Below are positions 43,492 through 52,239 of a stretch of DNA of 64,000 nucleotides, in pieces. This DNA is from Streptomyces hawaiiensis. GTDB lineage: Bacteria > Actinomycetota > Actinomycetes > Streptomycetales > Streptomycetaceae. The stretch covers positions 7,874,001 through 7,938,000 of the forward strand of contig NZ_CP021978.1 of NCBI RefSeq assembly GCF_004803895.1, given 5' to 3'. A model generated the notes under the pieces. The model made no database searches, was not told the DNA's origin, and saw only the letters and a program-made list of their open reading frames with translations. The translations under genes and the position numbers were made by a program. Within the stretch, counting starts at the first letter, position 1. The number at the start of each line of letters is the position of its first letter.

Positions 43492-46400
43492 GAAGCTTGT
43501 CGGCGAGGGCATCGACAAGGGTACCGACCTCGTCGGTGCGGGTCTGGAGAAGGTCGGGGCCGAGGGCTGGGCCGACAAGGTCGAGGACTTCGGTGACGAA
43601 CTGGCCTCGGACCTCGGTGCCACGCCGGGCGAGCAGCAGCTCGGGCAGACCGAGCAGGCGAACGAGCTGATCCACGGAAACCCGGGCACCATCCGGGCGT
43701 CCGCCGCGCACCTGAAGGACTTCCGGAAGGCCTTCGACAAGGTCGGCGACGGGATGCGGAAGCTGGACTCCTCGCACTGGAAGGGTGAAGCCGCCGACAC
43801 CTTCCGTGAGAAGTTCGCCATGCACCCCAGCAAGTGGCTGCACGCTGCCGACGCGTGTGACAAGGCGGCCAAGGCGCTGGAGGACTTCGCCGACACGGTC
43901 AAGTGGGCGCAGGCCCAGGCCCAGGACGCCATCGACCTGTACAAGAAGGGCAAGAAGGCCTCCGACGCCGCGGTCGACTCGTACAACAAGCGCGTCGACG
44001 CCTACAACGCCAAGCTGAAGACGAACGAGGACCCGGGCCCGCGTCCCGAGCCCTTCAAGGATCCGGGCACCGCCGACATCAAGCGCGCCCACGAGATCCT
44101 CGCCGAGGCCCGCCGCCAGCGCAACGACGCCGGCCGTACCGCCGCCACGTCGGTCCAGGCCGCACTCGCCCACGCACCCGCAGAACCGCCCGCCCTGGAC
44201 CGCCTCCGGGCCAACGCCGAGGACGGGTACGTGGCGGTCAACACCGAGATCCTCCACGTCGCCGGTGGTGTGGTCAAAGGCGGGGCGGGCCTGGTCAACT
44301 TCGCCCGAGGCCTCAACCCCCTCGACGGATACAACATCACCCACCCCGCCCAGTACCTCCAGAACGTCAGCATGACGCTCTCCGGTCTCGTCTCCACTGC
44401 CGCGCATCCCGAGCGCGTGGTGAAGTCCGCGTGGGAGGGCTTCAAGAAGGATCCGTCCGAGGGTATCGGCCGCCTGATCCCCGAGCTGATCGGCACCAAG
44501 GGACTGGGGCTGGCCCGGGGCGGGCTGCGGACCGCGGTGAAGGAGGGGATGGAGGGGGCAGCGAGCAGAGAAGCCAAGGGCGCCGCGGACGCCGCCAGAA
44601 AGCACCCGGAGCAGCACGACACCCCGAACCCGCGGGAGAAGGTCGAGCGCGATCCCACAGACCCGGTCGACCTCACCACCGGCAAGATGTACCTGCCGCA
44701 GACCGACGTGGCGTTGCCCGGCGCCCTCCCCCTCGTCTTCAGACGGCGGGTGGAGTCGGGGTACCACTACGGCAGGTGGTTCGGCCCCTCCTGGTCCTCC
44801 ACCCTGGACCAGCGCCTGGAGATCGACGCAGAGGGCGTCGTCCTCGTCACCGAGGACGGCCTTCTCCTCACCTACCCGCACCCGGCCCCGGGCCTCCCCA
44901 CGCTTCCCTCCCACGGCCCGCGCTGGCCGCTGGACCGCGAGAACGGCGGCTACACGGTCACTGACCCCACCACCCACCGCGTCTGGCACTTCGCCGACCG
45001 CACCGACGACCTGGCGGTCCTGGAACAGATCGACGACCGCAACGGCAACTGGATCACGTTCGAGTACGACGCGGAGGGCACCCCGCTGGCCGTGATCTCC
45101 AGCAGCGGCTACCACGTCCGTGTCACCACGGAGGCGAGCCGCGTGACGGCCCTCCAGCTCGCCGCCACGGGCGAGGAGCTGAAGCGCTACGCCTACACGG
45201 ACGGCCACCTCACCGAGGTCATCAACTCCTCAGGCCGACCTCTCCGCTTCACCTACGACGAGTCCGGCCGCATCACCTCCTGGACGGACACGAACAACCG
45301 CGGCTACACGTACGAGTACGACGACCAAAACCGCTGCGTCGCCGAGGGCGGCACGCACGGCCACATGACCCTGCGACTCTCCTACGACGACAGGGACCCG
45401 GACACCGGCCTGCGTGTGACGACCACGACCACCGCCGAAGGTCACACCCGGCGCTACGTCGTGAACGACGCCTGCCAGATCGTCGCCGAGACCGACCCCC
45501 TCGGCGCGGTCACCCGCTTCGAACGCGACCGTTACCACCGCCTCCTCTCCCGCACCGACCCCCTCGGCCACCGCACGACGTTCCACTACGACGAGTCGGG
45601 CCACCTCCTCACCCTGACCCGCCCCGACGGCCGCGAAGCAAGAGCCGAGTACAACGAGCTCGGCCTGCCGGTGAAGGTGGTGAACGCGGACGGCACGGTG
45701 GTCCGCCAGACGTACGACGACCGGGGCAACCGGACGTCGGTGACCGCCCCGTCGGGCCGGACCACGCACTTCACCCACGACGAGGCGGGCCATGTCACCT
45801 CCGTGACCGACCCGCTGGGCCACACGACGACTATCCTGTGCGACCGCGCAGGCCTCCCCCTGGAGATCACGGACCCGCTCGGCGCGACCACCCGCTACGA
45901 ACGCGACGCCTTCGGCCGCCCGGTCACCGTCACCGACCCCACGGGCGCCGTGACCCGCCTGGAGTGGACGGTGGAGGGCCACCTGGCCCGCCGTACGGCA
46001 GCAGACGGCTCGACCGAGTCATGGACATACGACGGCGAGGGCAACTGCACCACCCATACGGACCCGATCGGCGGGGTCTCCCGCTTCGAGTACACGCATT
46101 TCGACCTGTTGACCGCCCGCACGGGTCCGGACGGCGTGCGCTACGAGTTCGACCACGACCTGGAACTTCGGCTGACGAGGGTCATAAACCCACAAGGCCT
46201 GACGTGGGACTACAAGTACGACTCGGCCGGACGCCTCATCACAGAGACGGACTTCGACGACCGCACACTCACCTACACGTATGACCCGGCCGACCGCCTG
46301 ACCTCCCGGAGGAACGCGCTCGGCGAGGAGACGCGGTTCGAGCGCAACGAGCTCGGCCAGGTGATCCGCAAGGAGGCGGCGGGCCGGATCACGACGTACG

Positions 46401-48166
46401 CGTACGACATGACGGACCAACTGGCGGAGGCCATCGGCCCGGACGACACACGTCTGACCCTCCTGCGCGACCGCTTCGGCCGCCTGCGCTCGGAGACGGT
46501 CGACGGCCGCACGCTGACCTACACGTACGACGAGATGAGCCGCCGCACGGGCCGTACGACCCCGACCGGCGCGACGACGACATGGTCGTACGACGCCGCG
46601 GGCCGCCGCACCGGCATGGTGGCCTCAGGCCGCTCGATCGACATCACCTACGACCCGGCAGGCCGCGAACTGACCCGCTGCATCGGCGAGACGGTCACCC
46701 TGGAGCACACCTTCGACCCCCTGGGCCGTCTGACCACCCAGTCGGTGACGGGCACCGGCGACCGTGCCGTGCAACACCGCTCCTACACCTACCGCGCCGA
46801 CGGCAACCTTATCGGCATCGACGACCGCCTCTCGGGCTCCCGCCGTTTCGACCTGGACGCGACGGGCCGGGTGACGGCGGTCCACGCGGCGAACTGGTCG
46901 GAGACGTACGCATACGACGCGGCCGGCAACCAGACGACCGCGCACTGGCCGTCCTCACACCCGGGCGGGGATGTAACCGGCACGCGCGACTACGAGGGCA
47001 CCCGCATCACCCGAGCCGGCAACGTCCGCTACGAACACGACGCCCTCGGCCGCATCACCCTGCGCCAGAAGACCCGCCTGTCCCGCAAGCCGGACACCTG
47101 GCGCTACGAATGGGACGCGGAGGATCGCCTCACGTCGGTGACGACCCCGGACGGCACGCGCTGGCGCTACACGTACGACCCCCTGGGCCGCCGCACGGCG
47201 AAACTCCGCCTGGCGGAAGACGCCGAAACGGTCGTCGAGCGCGTGAACTTCACCTGGGATGGCACGACCCTGTGCGAACAGACCACCACGTCCATCGACC
47301 TACCCAACCCAGTCACCGTGACGTGGGACCACCGGGGCCTGCACCCCGTCGCCCAGACCGAGCGCATCACGGCCGCAGACGCACCAGAGGAGGAGATCGA
47401 CTCCCGCTTCTTCTCCATCGTCACCGACCTGATCGGCACGCCGACCGAGCTGGTCGACGAACACGGAGACTTGGCCTGGCGAACACGCAGCACCCTGTGG
47501 GGTACCACCTCATGGGCCGCGAACAGCACCACCTACACACCCCTCCGCTTCCCCGGCCAGTACTACGACCCGGAAACGGGTCTGCATTACAACTACTTCC
47601 GCCACTACGACCCGGAAACGGCGCGCTACCTAACTCCTGATCCTCTCGGTCTGGCACCCGCACCCAACGCAGCTGCCTACGTCCACAATCCACACACATG
47701 GGCTGACCCTTTCGGCCTGGCGCCAGTCGGATGTCCCGAAGAGGACCACCTCTTCCGAGGAACCACAAAGGGATTTGAGGCCAGCGCGGGTACACAGACG
47801 TCAGGGTTCACTCCCACATCAACGGACCCAGGGGTAGCAACCGCGTTTGCCAGACACTCAGAACAATTCGGGGAGTCCGTGGTCCAGGTAATTCCTCGGA
47901 GTGCGCTCGAAGGGGTTGACACCGCGAGAGGTTACATCCGGGCAGAGGCAGAAGTCGGCGTGAACCTATCTGCTTCTGAGCTGACTCGCCGAGCTGCAGT
48001 AGAGCTTCCTGTTAGCACCGCTCATAGTATCCTTAAGGGTATGGGGATCCACGTTCCTCGAATCAATACTTACGAAGGAATCAGCGATGCCTTGGAATGG
48101 GACATACCGAAACTAGCACCTGAACAGATCAAACAATTTGTGGCGGAGGCCTACAGGCATGGCTGA
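43427..48166 (+). CDS. Rhs/YD-repeat polymorphic toxin with an ADP-ribosyltransferase-like tip
   Basis: The 1579-residue product begins MGFGDLVNDGLGKLEDGWDAG and has a WXG-like helical N-terminus (about 60-240, SSHWKGEAADTFREKF). The DUF6531-type entry VDLTTGKMYLPQTDVALPG follows, then a long run of YD repeats (YDESGRITSWTDTNNRGYTY, YDAAGNQTTAHW and many others). The Rhs core end is YDPETGLHYNYFRHYDPETARYLTPDPLGL. After that boundary the base composition drops and the last 150 residues change character: LFRGTTKGF, TPTSTDPGVATAFARHSEQF and VVQVIPRS fit an ADP-ribosyltransferase fold (R, ST-S and a late acidic residue). The start was chosen for GGGAGGAG 8 bp upstream. The immunity-type gene overlaps its end. 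Confidence 0.85.
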   Translation: MGFGDLVNDGLGKLEDGWDAGKKLVGEGIDKGTDLVGAGLEKVGAEGWADKVEDFGDELASDLGATPGEQQLGQTEQANELIHGNPGTIRASAAHLKDFRKAFDKVGDGMRKLDSSHWKGEAADTFREKFAMHPSKWLHAADACDKAAKALEDFADTVKWAQAQAQDAIDLYKKGKKASDAAVDSYNKRVDAYNAKLKTNEDPGPRPEPFKDPGTADIKRAHEILAEARRQRNDAGRTAATSVQAALAHAPAEPPALDRLRANAEDGYVAVNTEILHVAGGVVKGGAGLVNFARGLNPLDGYNITHPAQYLQNVSMTLSGLVSTAAHPERVVKSAWEGFKKDPSEGIGRLIPELIGTKGLGLARGGLRTAVKEGMEGAASREAKGAADAARKHPEQHDTPNPREKVERDPTDPVDLTTGKMYLPQTDVALPGALPLVFRRRVESGYHYGRWFGPSWSSTLDQRLEIDAEGVVLVTEDGLLLTYPHPAPGLPTLPSHGPRWPLDRENGGYTVTDPTTHRVWHFADRTDDLAVLEQIDDRNGNWITFEYDAEGTPLAVISSSGYHVRVTTEASRVTALQLAATGEELKRYAYTDGHLTEVINSSGRPLRFTYDESGRITSWTDTNNRGYTYEYDDQNRCVAEGGTHGHMTLRLSYDDRDPDTGLRVTTTTTAEGHTRRYVVNDACQIVAETDPLGAVTRFERDRYHRLLSRTDPLGHRTTFHYDESGHLLTLTRPDGREARAEYNELGLPVKVVNADGTVVRQTYDDRGNRTSVTAPSGRTTHFTHDEAGHVTSVTDPLGHTTTILCDRAGLPLEITDPLGATTRYERDAFGRPVTVTDPTGAVTRLEWTVEGHLARRTAADGSTESWTYDGEGNCTTHTDPIGGVSRFEYTHFDLLTARTGPDGVRYEFDHDLELRLTRVINPQGLTWDYKYDSAGRLITETDFDDRTLTYTYDPADRLTSRRNALGEETRFERNELGQVIRKEAAGRITTYAYDMTDQLAEAIGPDDTRLTLLRDRFGRLRSETVDGRTLTYTYDEMSRRTGRTTPTGATTTWSYDAAGRRTGMVASGRSIDITYDPAGRELTRCIGETVTLEHTFDPLGRLTTQSVTGTGDRAVQHRSYTYRADGNLIGIDDRLSGSRRFDLDATGRVTAVHAANWSETYAYDAAGNQTTAHWPSSHPGGDVTGTRDYEGTRITRAGNVRYEHDALGRITLRQKTRLSRKPDTWRYEWDAEDRLTSVTTPDGTRWRYTYDPLGRRTAKLRLAEDAETVVERVNFTWDGTTLCEQTTTSIDLPNPVTVTWDHRGLHPVAQTERITAADAPEEEIDSRFFSIVTDLIGTPTELVDEHGDLAWRTRSTLWGTTSWAANSTTYTPLRFPGQYYDPETGLHYNYFRHYDPETARYLTPDPLGLAPAPNAAAYVHNPHTWADPFGLAPVGCPEEDHLFRGTTKGFEASAGTQTSGFTPTSTDPGVATAFARHSEQFGESVVQVIPRSALEGVDTARGYIRAEAEVGVNLSASELTRRAAVELPVSTAHSILKGMGIHVPRINTYEGISDALEWDIPKLAPEQIKQFVAEAYRHG

Positions 48167-48461
48167 CAGTACTGCGGGGAAGTTGCAGATCTATGAGGTT
48201 GAGGAAAGCACTGCGACGGCAGCGACTTGCATCGTTCGCTGCGTGGCGGGCGTGGTGCGCACTGGCCAGCATTTCAGCATCGACTCAAATGCTGGCTCCA
48301 ACATGATTGCAGCACCTGTGATCCTGGACTGGATCAACCGCTATGAGCGGCTAGTGGATTTTATTGATCCGCCCCATAGTGCCAAAGTCCAGCTGTCAGG
48401 CGAGGCGGTGGGAACGCTAGAAAGAGGGGCGGCCCTCACCGCCGTCACAGTCGGTGAGTAA
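48159..48461 (+). CDS. Putative immunity protein for the Rhs toxin
   Basis: This 100-residue acidic protein (MADSTAGKLQIYEVEESTATAATC) with a beta-rich C-terminus (AKVQLSGEAVGTLERGAALTAVTVG) starts 8 bp before the toxin stop. It shares the lowered G+C of the toxin tip. Position, size and composition are those of a cognate immunity gene; the family was not recognised. Confidence 0.68.
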   Translation: MADSTAGKLQIYEVEESTATAATCIVRCVAGVVRTGQHFSIDSNAGSNMIAAPVILDWINRYERLVDFIDPPHSAKVQLSGEAVGTLERGAALTAVTVGE

Positions 48462-49148
48462 GGACAAATTGTCGGACAGCGCACGAGGGAGTGCGGGGTC
48501 AAGGCAATGGGCGGGGCAGTCGATGATCTCGGACCGCCGGTAACCCACGGCGATATAGTGAATGGAAACGCTCCGGAATCGACAGGTGGCACCATTCCGC
48601 CGACGTAGCAGGTTCGATGAGGTGGCACCCCAAGTAAAATTCACGATGACCATGGACGTCGAGATCACGGAGCGATAGCTGACGTTCTCGCTTCGTTTAC
48701 TTGCCGGACCTCAGGTTCTCGTCGTGGGCTACGCGGACACGGCCGGGCCAGAGCGGCTGATCGGGACGTCTTTCGGTAGCATGCAATGGCTGTGGGTGAA
48801 ACCGGCGAGGTCGGTTCCCAGTCCGAATTATCCCAAACCCGACAGGGTGCCTTGGTGAAGGACATGGAGGCGCCTCCACGCCCCGCCGACCGACTTCCTT
48901 CCAGAACTACCTGACCAGCGCGAATGGTCAGCATCGCCCCCGACACACTCCGAGACGGCTGCCCGAGCAGATGCCTGGTGGGTGGCGTCGCAACGGGCCT
49001 GGTACCTGCGGAAATGCAGGCAGGGCGCCTTTTTCAGGGTGAAGCGATGTTCCTCACAATCTTCGAGTCAGGCGTGTGCCAGTTGTAAAGTGAGGATCGC
49101 CCTTGACCTGCACAAAGCAGGCAGGGAGCCGCCTTCCAGGAGTTCAAC
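48462..49148. other. 687-bp degenerate stretch between the toxin locus and panD
   Basis: No intact gene is supported. Short frames such as 48507-48608 (MGGAVDDLGPPVTHGDIV) and 48700-48860 on both strands look like decayed pieces. Composition rises gradually from the low-GC toxin tip to normal. TAAAGT (about 49087-49092) with TTCGAG 18 bp upstream is a weak promoter candidate for panD. An AGGAG ribosome site (about 49137) precedes the panD ATG. Confidence 0.45.
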
Positions 49149-49568
49149 ATGCTGCGAACCATGTTCAAGTCCAAGATCCACCGAGCCACCGTCACCCAGG
49201 CCGACCTGCACTACGTGGGATCCGTGACCATCGACGCCGACCTGCTCGACGCCGCCGATCTGCTGCCCGGCGAGCTCGTGCACATCGTGGACGTCACCAA
49301 CGGCGCCCGGCTGGAGACGTACGTCATCGAGGGCGAGCGTGGATCCGGCGTGATCGGGATCAACGGGGCCGCCGCCCACCTCGTCCACCCCGGCGATCTC
49401 GTGATCATCATCAGCTACGCGCAGGTGACGGACGCCGAGGCGCGGGCACTCGCCCCCCGGGTCGTGCACGTGGACCGCGACAACCGGATCGTGGCCCTGG
49501 GCGCCGACCCGTCCGAGCCGGTGCCGGACTCGGACCAGCAGCGCAGCCCGCAGGCCGTCCGGGCCTGA
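49149..49568 (+). CDS. panD: Aspartate 1-decarboxylase precursor
   Basis: This 139-residue pyruvoyl enzyme converts L-aspartate to beta-alanine for pantothenate and coenzyme A. The self-cleavage site is G24-S25 (HYVGSVTID), which yields the pyruvoyl group. Other family residues are LLPGELVHIVDVTNGARLETYVI and GINGAAAHLVHPGDLVIIISYAQ. Length is normal for actinobacteria. A clear AGGAG site precedes the ATG. It marks the return to core chromosome. Confidence 0.96.
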   Translation: MLRTMFKSKIHRATVTQADLHYVGSVTIDADLLDAADLLPGELVHIVDVTNGARLETYVIEGERGSGVIGINGAAAHLVHPGDLVIIISYAQVTDAEARALAPRVVHVDRDNRIVALGADPSEPVPDSDQQRSPQAVRA

Positions 49569-49601
49569 CGGAAGCGTCCGGAGCAGAGGAGGAGCGTGTC
49601 C

Positions 49602-49946
49602 ATGAGCGACCCGGAGATTCGTGACGACCGGGCGGCGGGCCGCCTGGAGGCCGTGACCGATGGTGAAGTCGTCGGCCGCATCGAGTACTTCGTGCTCGAA
49701 AGCCCCGAGCGCGCACTCGTGCCCGTCCACACGATCGTCGAGCCGGCCCACGAGGGCCAGGGCATCGCGGGCTCACTCGCCCGCGAGCTCTACGCCCTCG
49801 CCGGCCGTGAGAACAGTGCGGTCGCCTCGCTCTGCCCCTACATCACCAAGTGGGCCGAACGCCACCCCGACGAGGCACAGTCGGCCGACGAGGCTCTACT
49901 GGCGGCGGCGAAGGACTGGCTGAGGGCCCATCCCGGCCGCTTCTGA
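49602..49946 (+). CDS. Small GNAT-type N-acetyltransferase-like protein
   Basis: This protein of about 114 residues belongs to the short YjdJ/COG2388-like acetyltransferase group. RVEYFVLE-type strands are followed by HTIVEPAHEGQGIAGSLARELYALA, where the GQGIAGSLA loop fits acetyl-CoA binding, and then CPYITKWAERHPD. The ATG at 49602 is favoured over the GTG at 49596 because AGGAGG is 9 bp away. It follows panD by 33 bp and may be co-transcribed. Confidence 0.85.
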   Translation: MSDPEIRDDRAAGRLEAVTDGEVVGRIEYFVLESPERALVPVHTIVEPAHEGQGIAGSLARELYALAGRENSAVASLCPYITKWAERHPDEAQSADEALLAAAKDWLRAHPGRF

Positions 49947-50099
49947 CGACGACCCCGTCCCCGCCGGGCGCCCGGCCCCGGCCCCGTTACCCCCACCTGG
50001 TCCCCTCCTCGTCCTGCGGGGGAGTGACTGCCGGGGCGGGTGCCGGGTAGGCGGGGGAGTAGTCCAGAGCCGGAGTCGTCCCACTGGCTGGAGGACCTG

Positions 50100-50372
50100 A
50101 TGACGAACCCGATTCCCGACCCCGTGCCGCCGGCGCCGACACCGGGCCCGGATCCCCAGCAACCGGAGCCACCGCGCCCCGATCCGGTGCCGAACCCGCA
50201 GCCCCCGCCGGGCCCGGAGCCGACCCCGCCTCCGCCGGCGCCCACCCCGCCGCCGGGCCCGACCCCGCCGGCGCCCCCGGGCCCCGACCCCGTGCCGGGC
50301 CCCGACCCGTCCCCGATCCCCCCGGGGCCGGACCCCGTGCCGAACCCGGAGCCGGGCCCGCCACTGTCCTGA
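50100..50372 (+). CDS. Proline-rich low-complexity small protein
   Basis: A 90-residue frame consists mainly of PDPxPxPxPxP units (about half proline). A GGAGG lies 6 bp before the ATG, and the frame is open on a base pattern biased for C at third positions. It has no signal peptide or domain. Similar proline-rich short proteins exist in Streptomyces, but low complexity means it could be a chance frame. It converges with gnd. Confidence 0.45.
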   Translation: MTNPIPDPVPPAPTPGPDPQQPEPPRPDPVPNPQPPPGPEPTPPPPAPTPPPGPTPPAPPGPDPVPGPDPSPIPPGPDPVPNPEPGPPLS

Positions 50373-50448
50373 CCCGGTACGCGAACGGGGCGGTGGACGG
50401 CATCTCCTGCCCGTCCACCGCCCCGCACACGTCCCTCGGCGGCAGCGC

Positions 50449-51888
50449 CTACGCGGACGTCTCCGACCGGTCCTGGCCCCACAGCGTGTGGAACGAACCG
50501 TCCCGGTCCACCCTGCGGTAGGTGTGCGCACCGAAGTAGTCCCGCTGCCCCTGCGTCAGCGCCGCCGGCAGCCGCTCCGCGCGCAGGGCGTCGTAGTAGG
50601 CGAGAGCAGCCGCGAAACCGGGCGTCGGCACACCCTGGCGGGTCGCGGCGACCAGCACCTCACGCCAGTCGTCCTGGGCGTCCGCGATCTCCTGCGCGAA
50701 CGTCGCGTCCGACAGCAGGCTCGGCAGGTCGGGCCGGGCGTCGTAGGCGGCGCGGATCCGGTCCAGGAACGCCGCGCGGATGATGCAGCCGCCCCGCCAC
50801 AGCGCGGACACCGCACCGAGGTCGATGTCCCAGCCGTACTCGCCGCGCGCCGCGTCGATCTCGTGGAAGCCCTGCGTGTACGACACGATCTTCGACGCGT
50901 ACAGCGCCTGCTCCACGCGGTCCGCGAACGTCCGGGCCTCCGCCTCGCTCAGCGGCTGGGCCTTCGGGCCGGCCAGCCCGCGCGAGGCCTCCCGCAGCTC
51001 CGCGTGGCCCGACAGCGAGCGCGCGAACACCGCTTCGGCGATACCCGACACCGGCACACCCAGGTCCAGCGCGATCTGCACGGTCCAGCGGCCGGTGCCC
51101 TTCTGCTCGGCCTGGTCCACCACCACGTCCACGAACGGCTTGTCCGTCTCCGCGTCCACGTGGGACAGCACCTCGGCCGTGATCTCGATCAGGTACGAGT
51201 CGAGACGGCCCCGGTTCCAGGTCCGGAAGATCTCCGCGATCTCGGCGGGGGAGTATCCGGCGACGTCCCGCAGCAGCTGGTACGCCTCGCCGATGAGCTG
51301 CATGTCCGCGTACTCGATGCCGTTGTGCACCATCTTCACGAAGTGCCCGGCACCGTCCGGACCGACATGGGAGACGCAGGGCGAGCCGTCCGCCGCCTTC
51401 GCCGAGATCTTCTCCAGCATCGGGCCCAGCGAGTCGTAGGACTCCTTCGGGCCTCCCGGCATGATGCTCGGGCCGTTCAGCGCGCCCTCCTCACCCCCGG
51501 AGACGCCCATGCCCACGAAGTGGATGCCCTGCTCGCGCAGGTCGCGCTCCCGGCGCCGGGTGTCGGCGAAGTGGGCGTTGCCGCCGTCGATGATCATGTC
51601 GCCGGGCTCCAGCAGCGGCGCGAACTCCTGGATCACCGCGTCCGTCGGCTCACCGGCCTTCACCATCACGACCAGACGCCGCGGCCGCTCCAGCGCCGCC
51701 ACGAAGTCCTTCGCGCTCTCGCACGCGACGAATTCCCCTTCGCCGCCGAACTCCTCCACCAGCGCGTGCATGCGCGCGGGCGTCCGGTTGTGCACCGCGA
51801 CCGTGTAGCCGTTGCGGGCGAAGTTGCGGGCGAGGTTGCGGCCCATGACCGCGAGACCCGTGACGCCGATCTGCGCTGTACTGCTCAT
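50449..51888 (-). CDS. gnd: 6-phosphogluconate dehydrogenase (NADP-dependent, decarboxylating)
   Basis: This 479-residue enzyme of the oxidative pentose phosphate pathway makes ribulose 5-phosphate, CO2 and NADPH. The Rossmann motif is GLAVMGRNLARN near 9-20, with NRT after the second strand as in NADP-binding forms. The active-site regions are GMGVSGGEEGALNGPSIMPGG and HFVKMVHNGIEYADMQLI. The C-terminal domain has KGTGRWTVQIALDLGVP and RDYFGAHTYRR. Length is standard for the long dimeric type. The ATG at 51888 is the first that precedes conserved sequence. Confidence 0.96.
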   Translation of the reverse strand: MSSTAQIGVTGLAVMGRNLARNFARNGYTVAVHNRTPARMHALVEEFGGEGEFVACESAKDFVAALERPRRLVVMVKAGEPTDAVIQEFAPLLEPGDMIIDGGNAHFADTRRRERDLREQGIHFVGMGVSGGEEGALNGPSIMPGGPKESYDSLGPMLEKISAKAADGSPCVSHVGPDGAGHFVKMVHNGIEYADMQLIGEAYQLLRDVAGYSPAEIAEIFRTWNRGRLDSYLIEITAEVLSHVDAETDKPFVDVVVDQAEQKGTGRWTVQIALDLGVPVSGIAEAVFARSLSGHAELREASRGLAGPKAQPLSEAEARTFADRVEQALYASKIVSYTQGFHEIDAARGEYGWDIDLGAVSALWRGGCIIRAAFLDRIRAAYDARPDLPSLLSDATFAQEIADAQDDWREVLVAATRQGVPTPGFAAALAYYDALRAERLPAALTQGQRDYFGAHTYRRVDRDGSFHTLWGQDRSETSA

Positions 51889-52239
51889 TCGGTTCGCTCC
51901 TAAAGACCTCGGTATCGGTGCTGCCGGTGGGGGGCGCCCACGGGCAGCCCCCGCCGACCATCCTGACGTGCCGCTACTTCGTCCGCACGCGCGGGGCGCA
52001 CGGCATCGCGCAGGCTGATACGGACGAGAGCCCCGTCGCACTCAGCCGACGTACGCGTCCCCGCGCACGGCGCACCCGCGCACGGTGTGCCGTACACGGT
52101 GCACCGCCGTGGCGCACGTCGCGCAACAGGGGCCTCATACCGGCCATTTGGACTTCCGGGCGGCCGATAGCCGTCTTGTTCTGGCCGGTTCGCAGCGCTT
52201 ACTTTTGCCCCTCCTGACGCATGTCTAGGGGGGCTTTCG
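51889..52239. other. 351-bp divergent leader upstream of gnd and the Rpf-like gene
   Basis: No gene is supported. Near the right end, CCCCT (52208-52212) can pair with AGGGG (52227-52231), which overlaps the G-rich ribosome site of the Rpf-like gene, so the site could be masked in the RNA. A long leader is notable because Streptomyces rpf genes are known targets of the c-di-AMP (ydaO) riboswitch; its conserved core was not recognised by eye here. Confidence 0.4.

Noticed and set aside
49838..50482. Glycine-rich minus-strand frame opposite the proline-rich gene
   Set aside because: It is the complement of repeated proline codons and gives only GSGPGG-type sequence without start context. The plus strand has a ribosome site.
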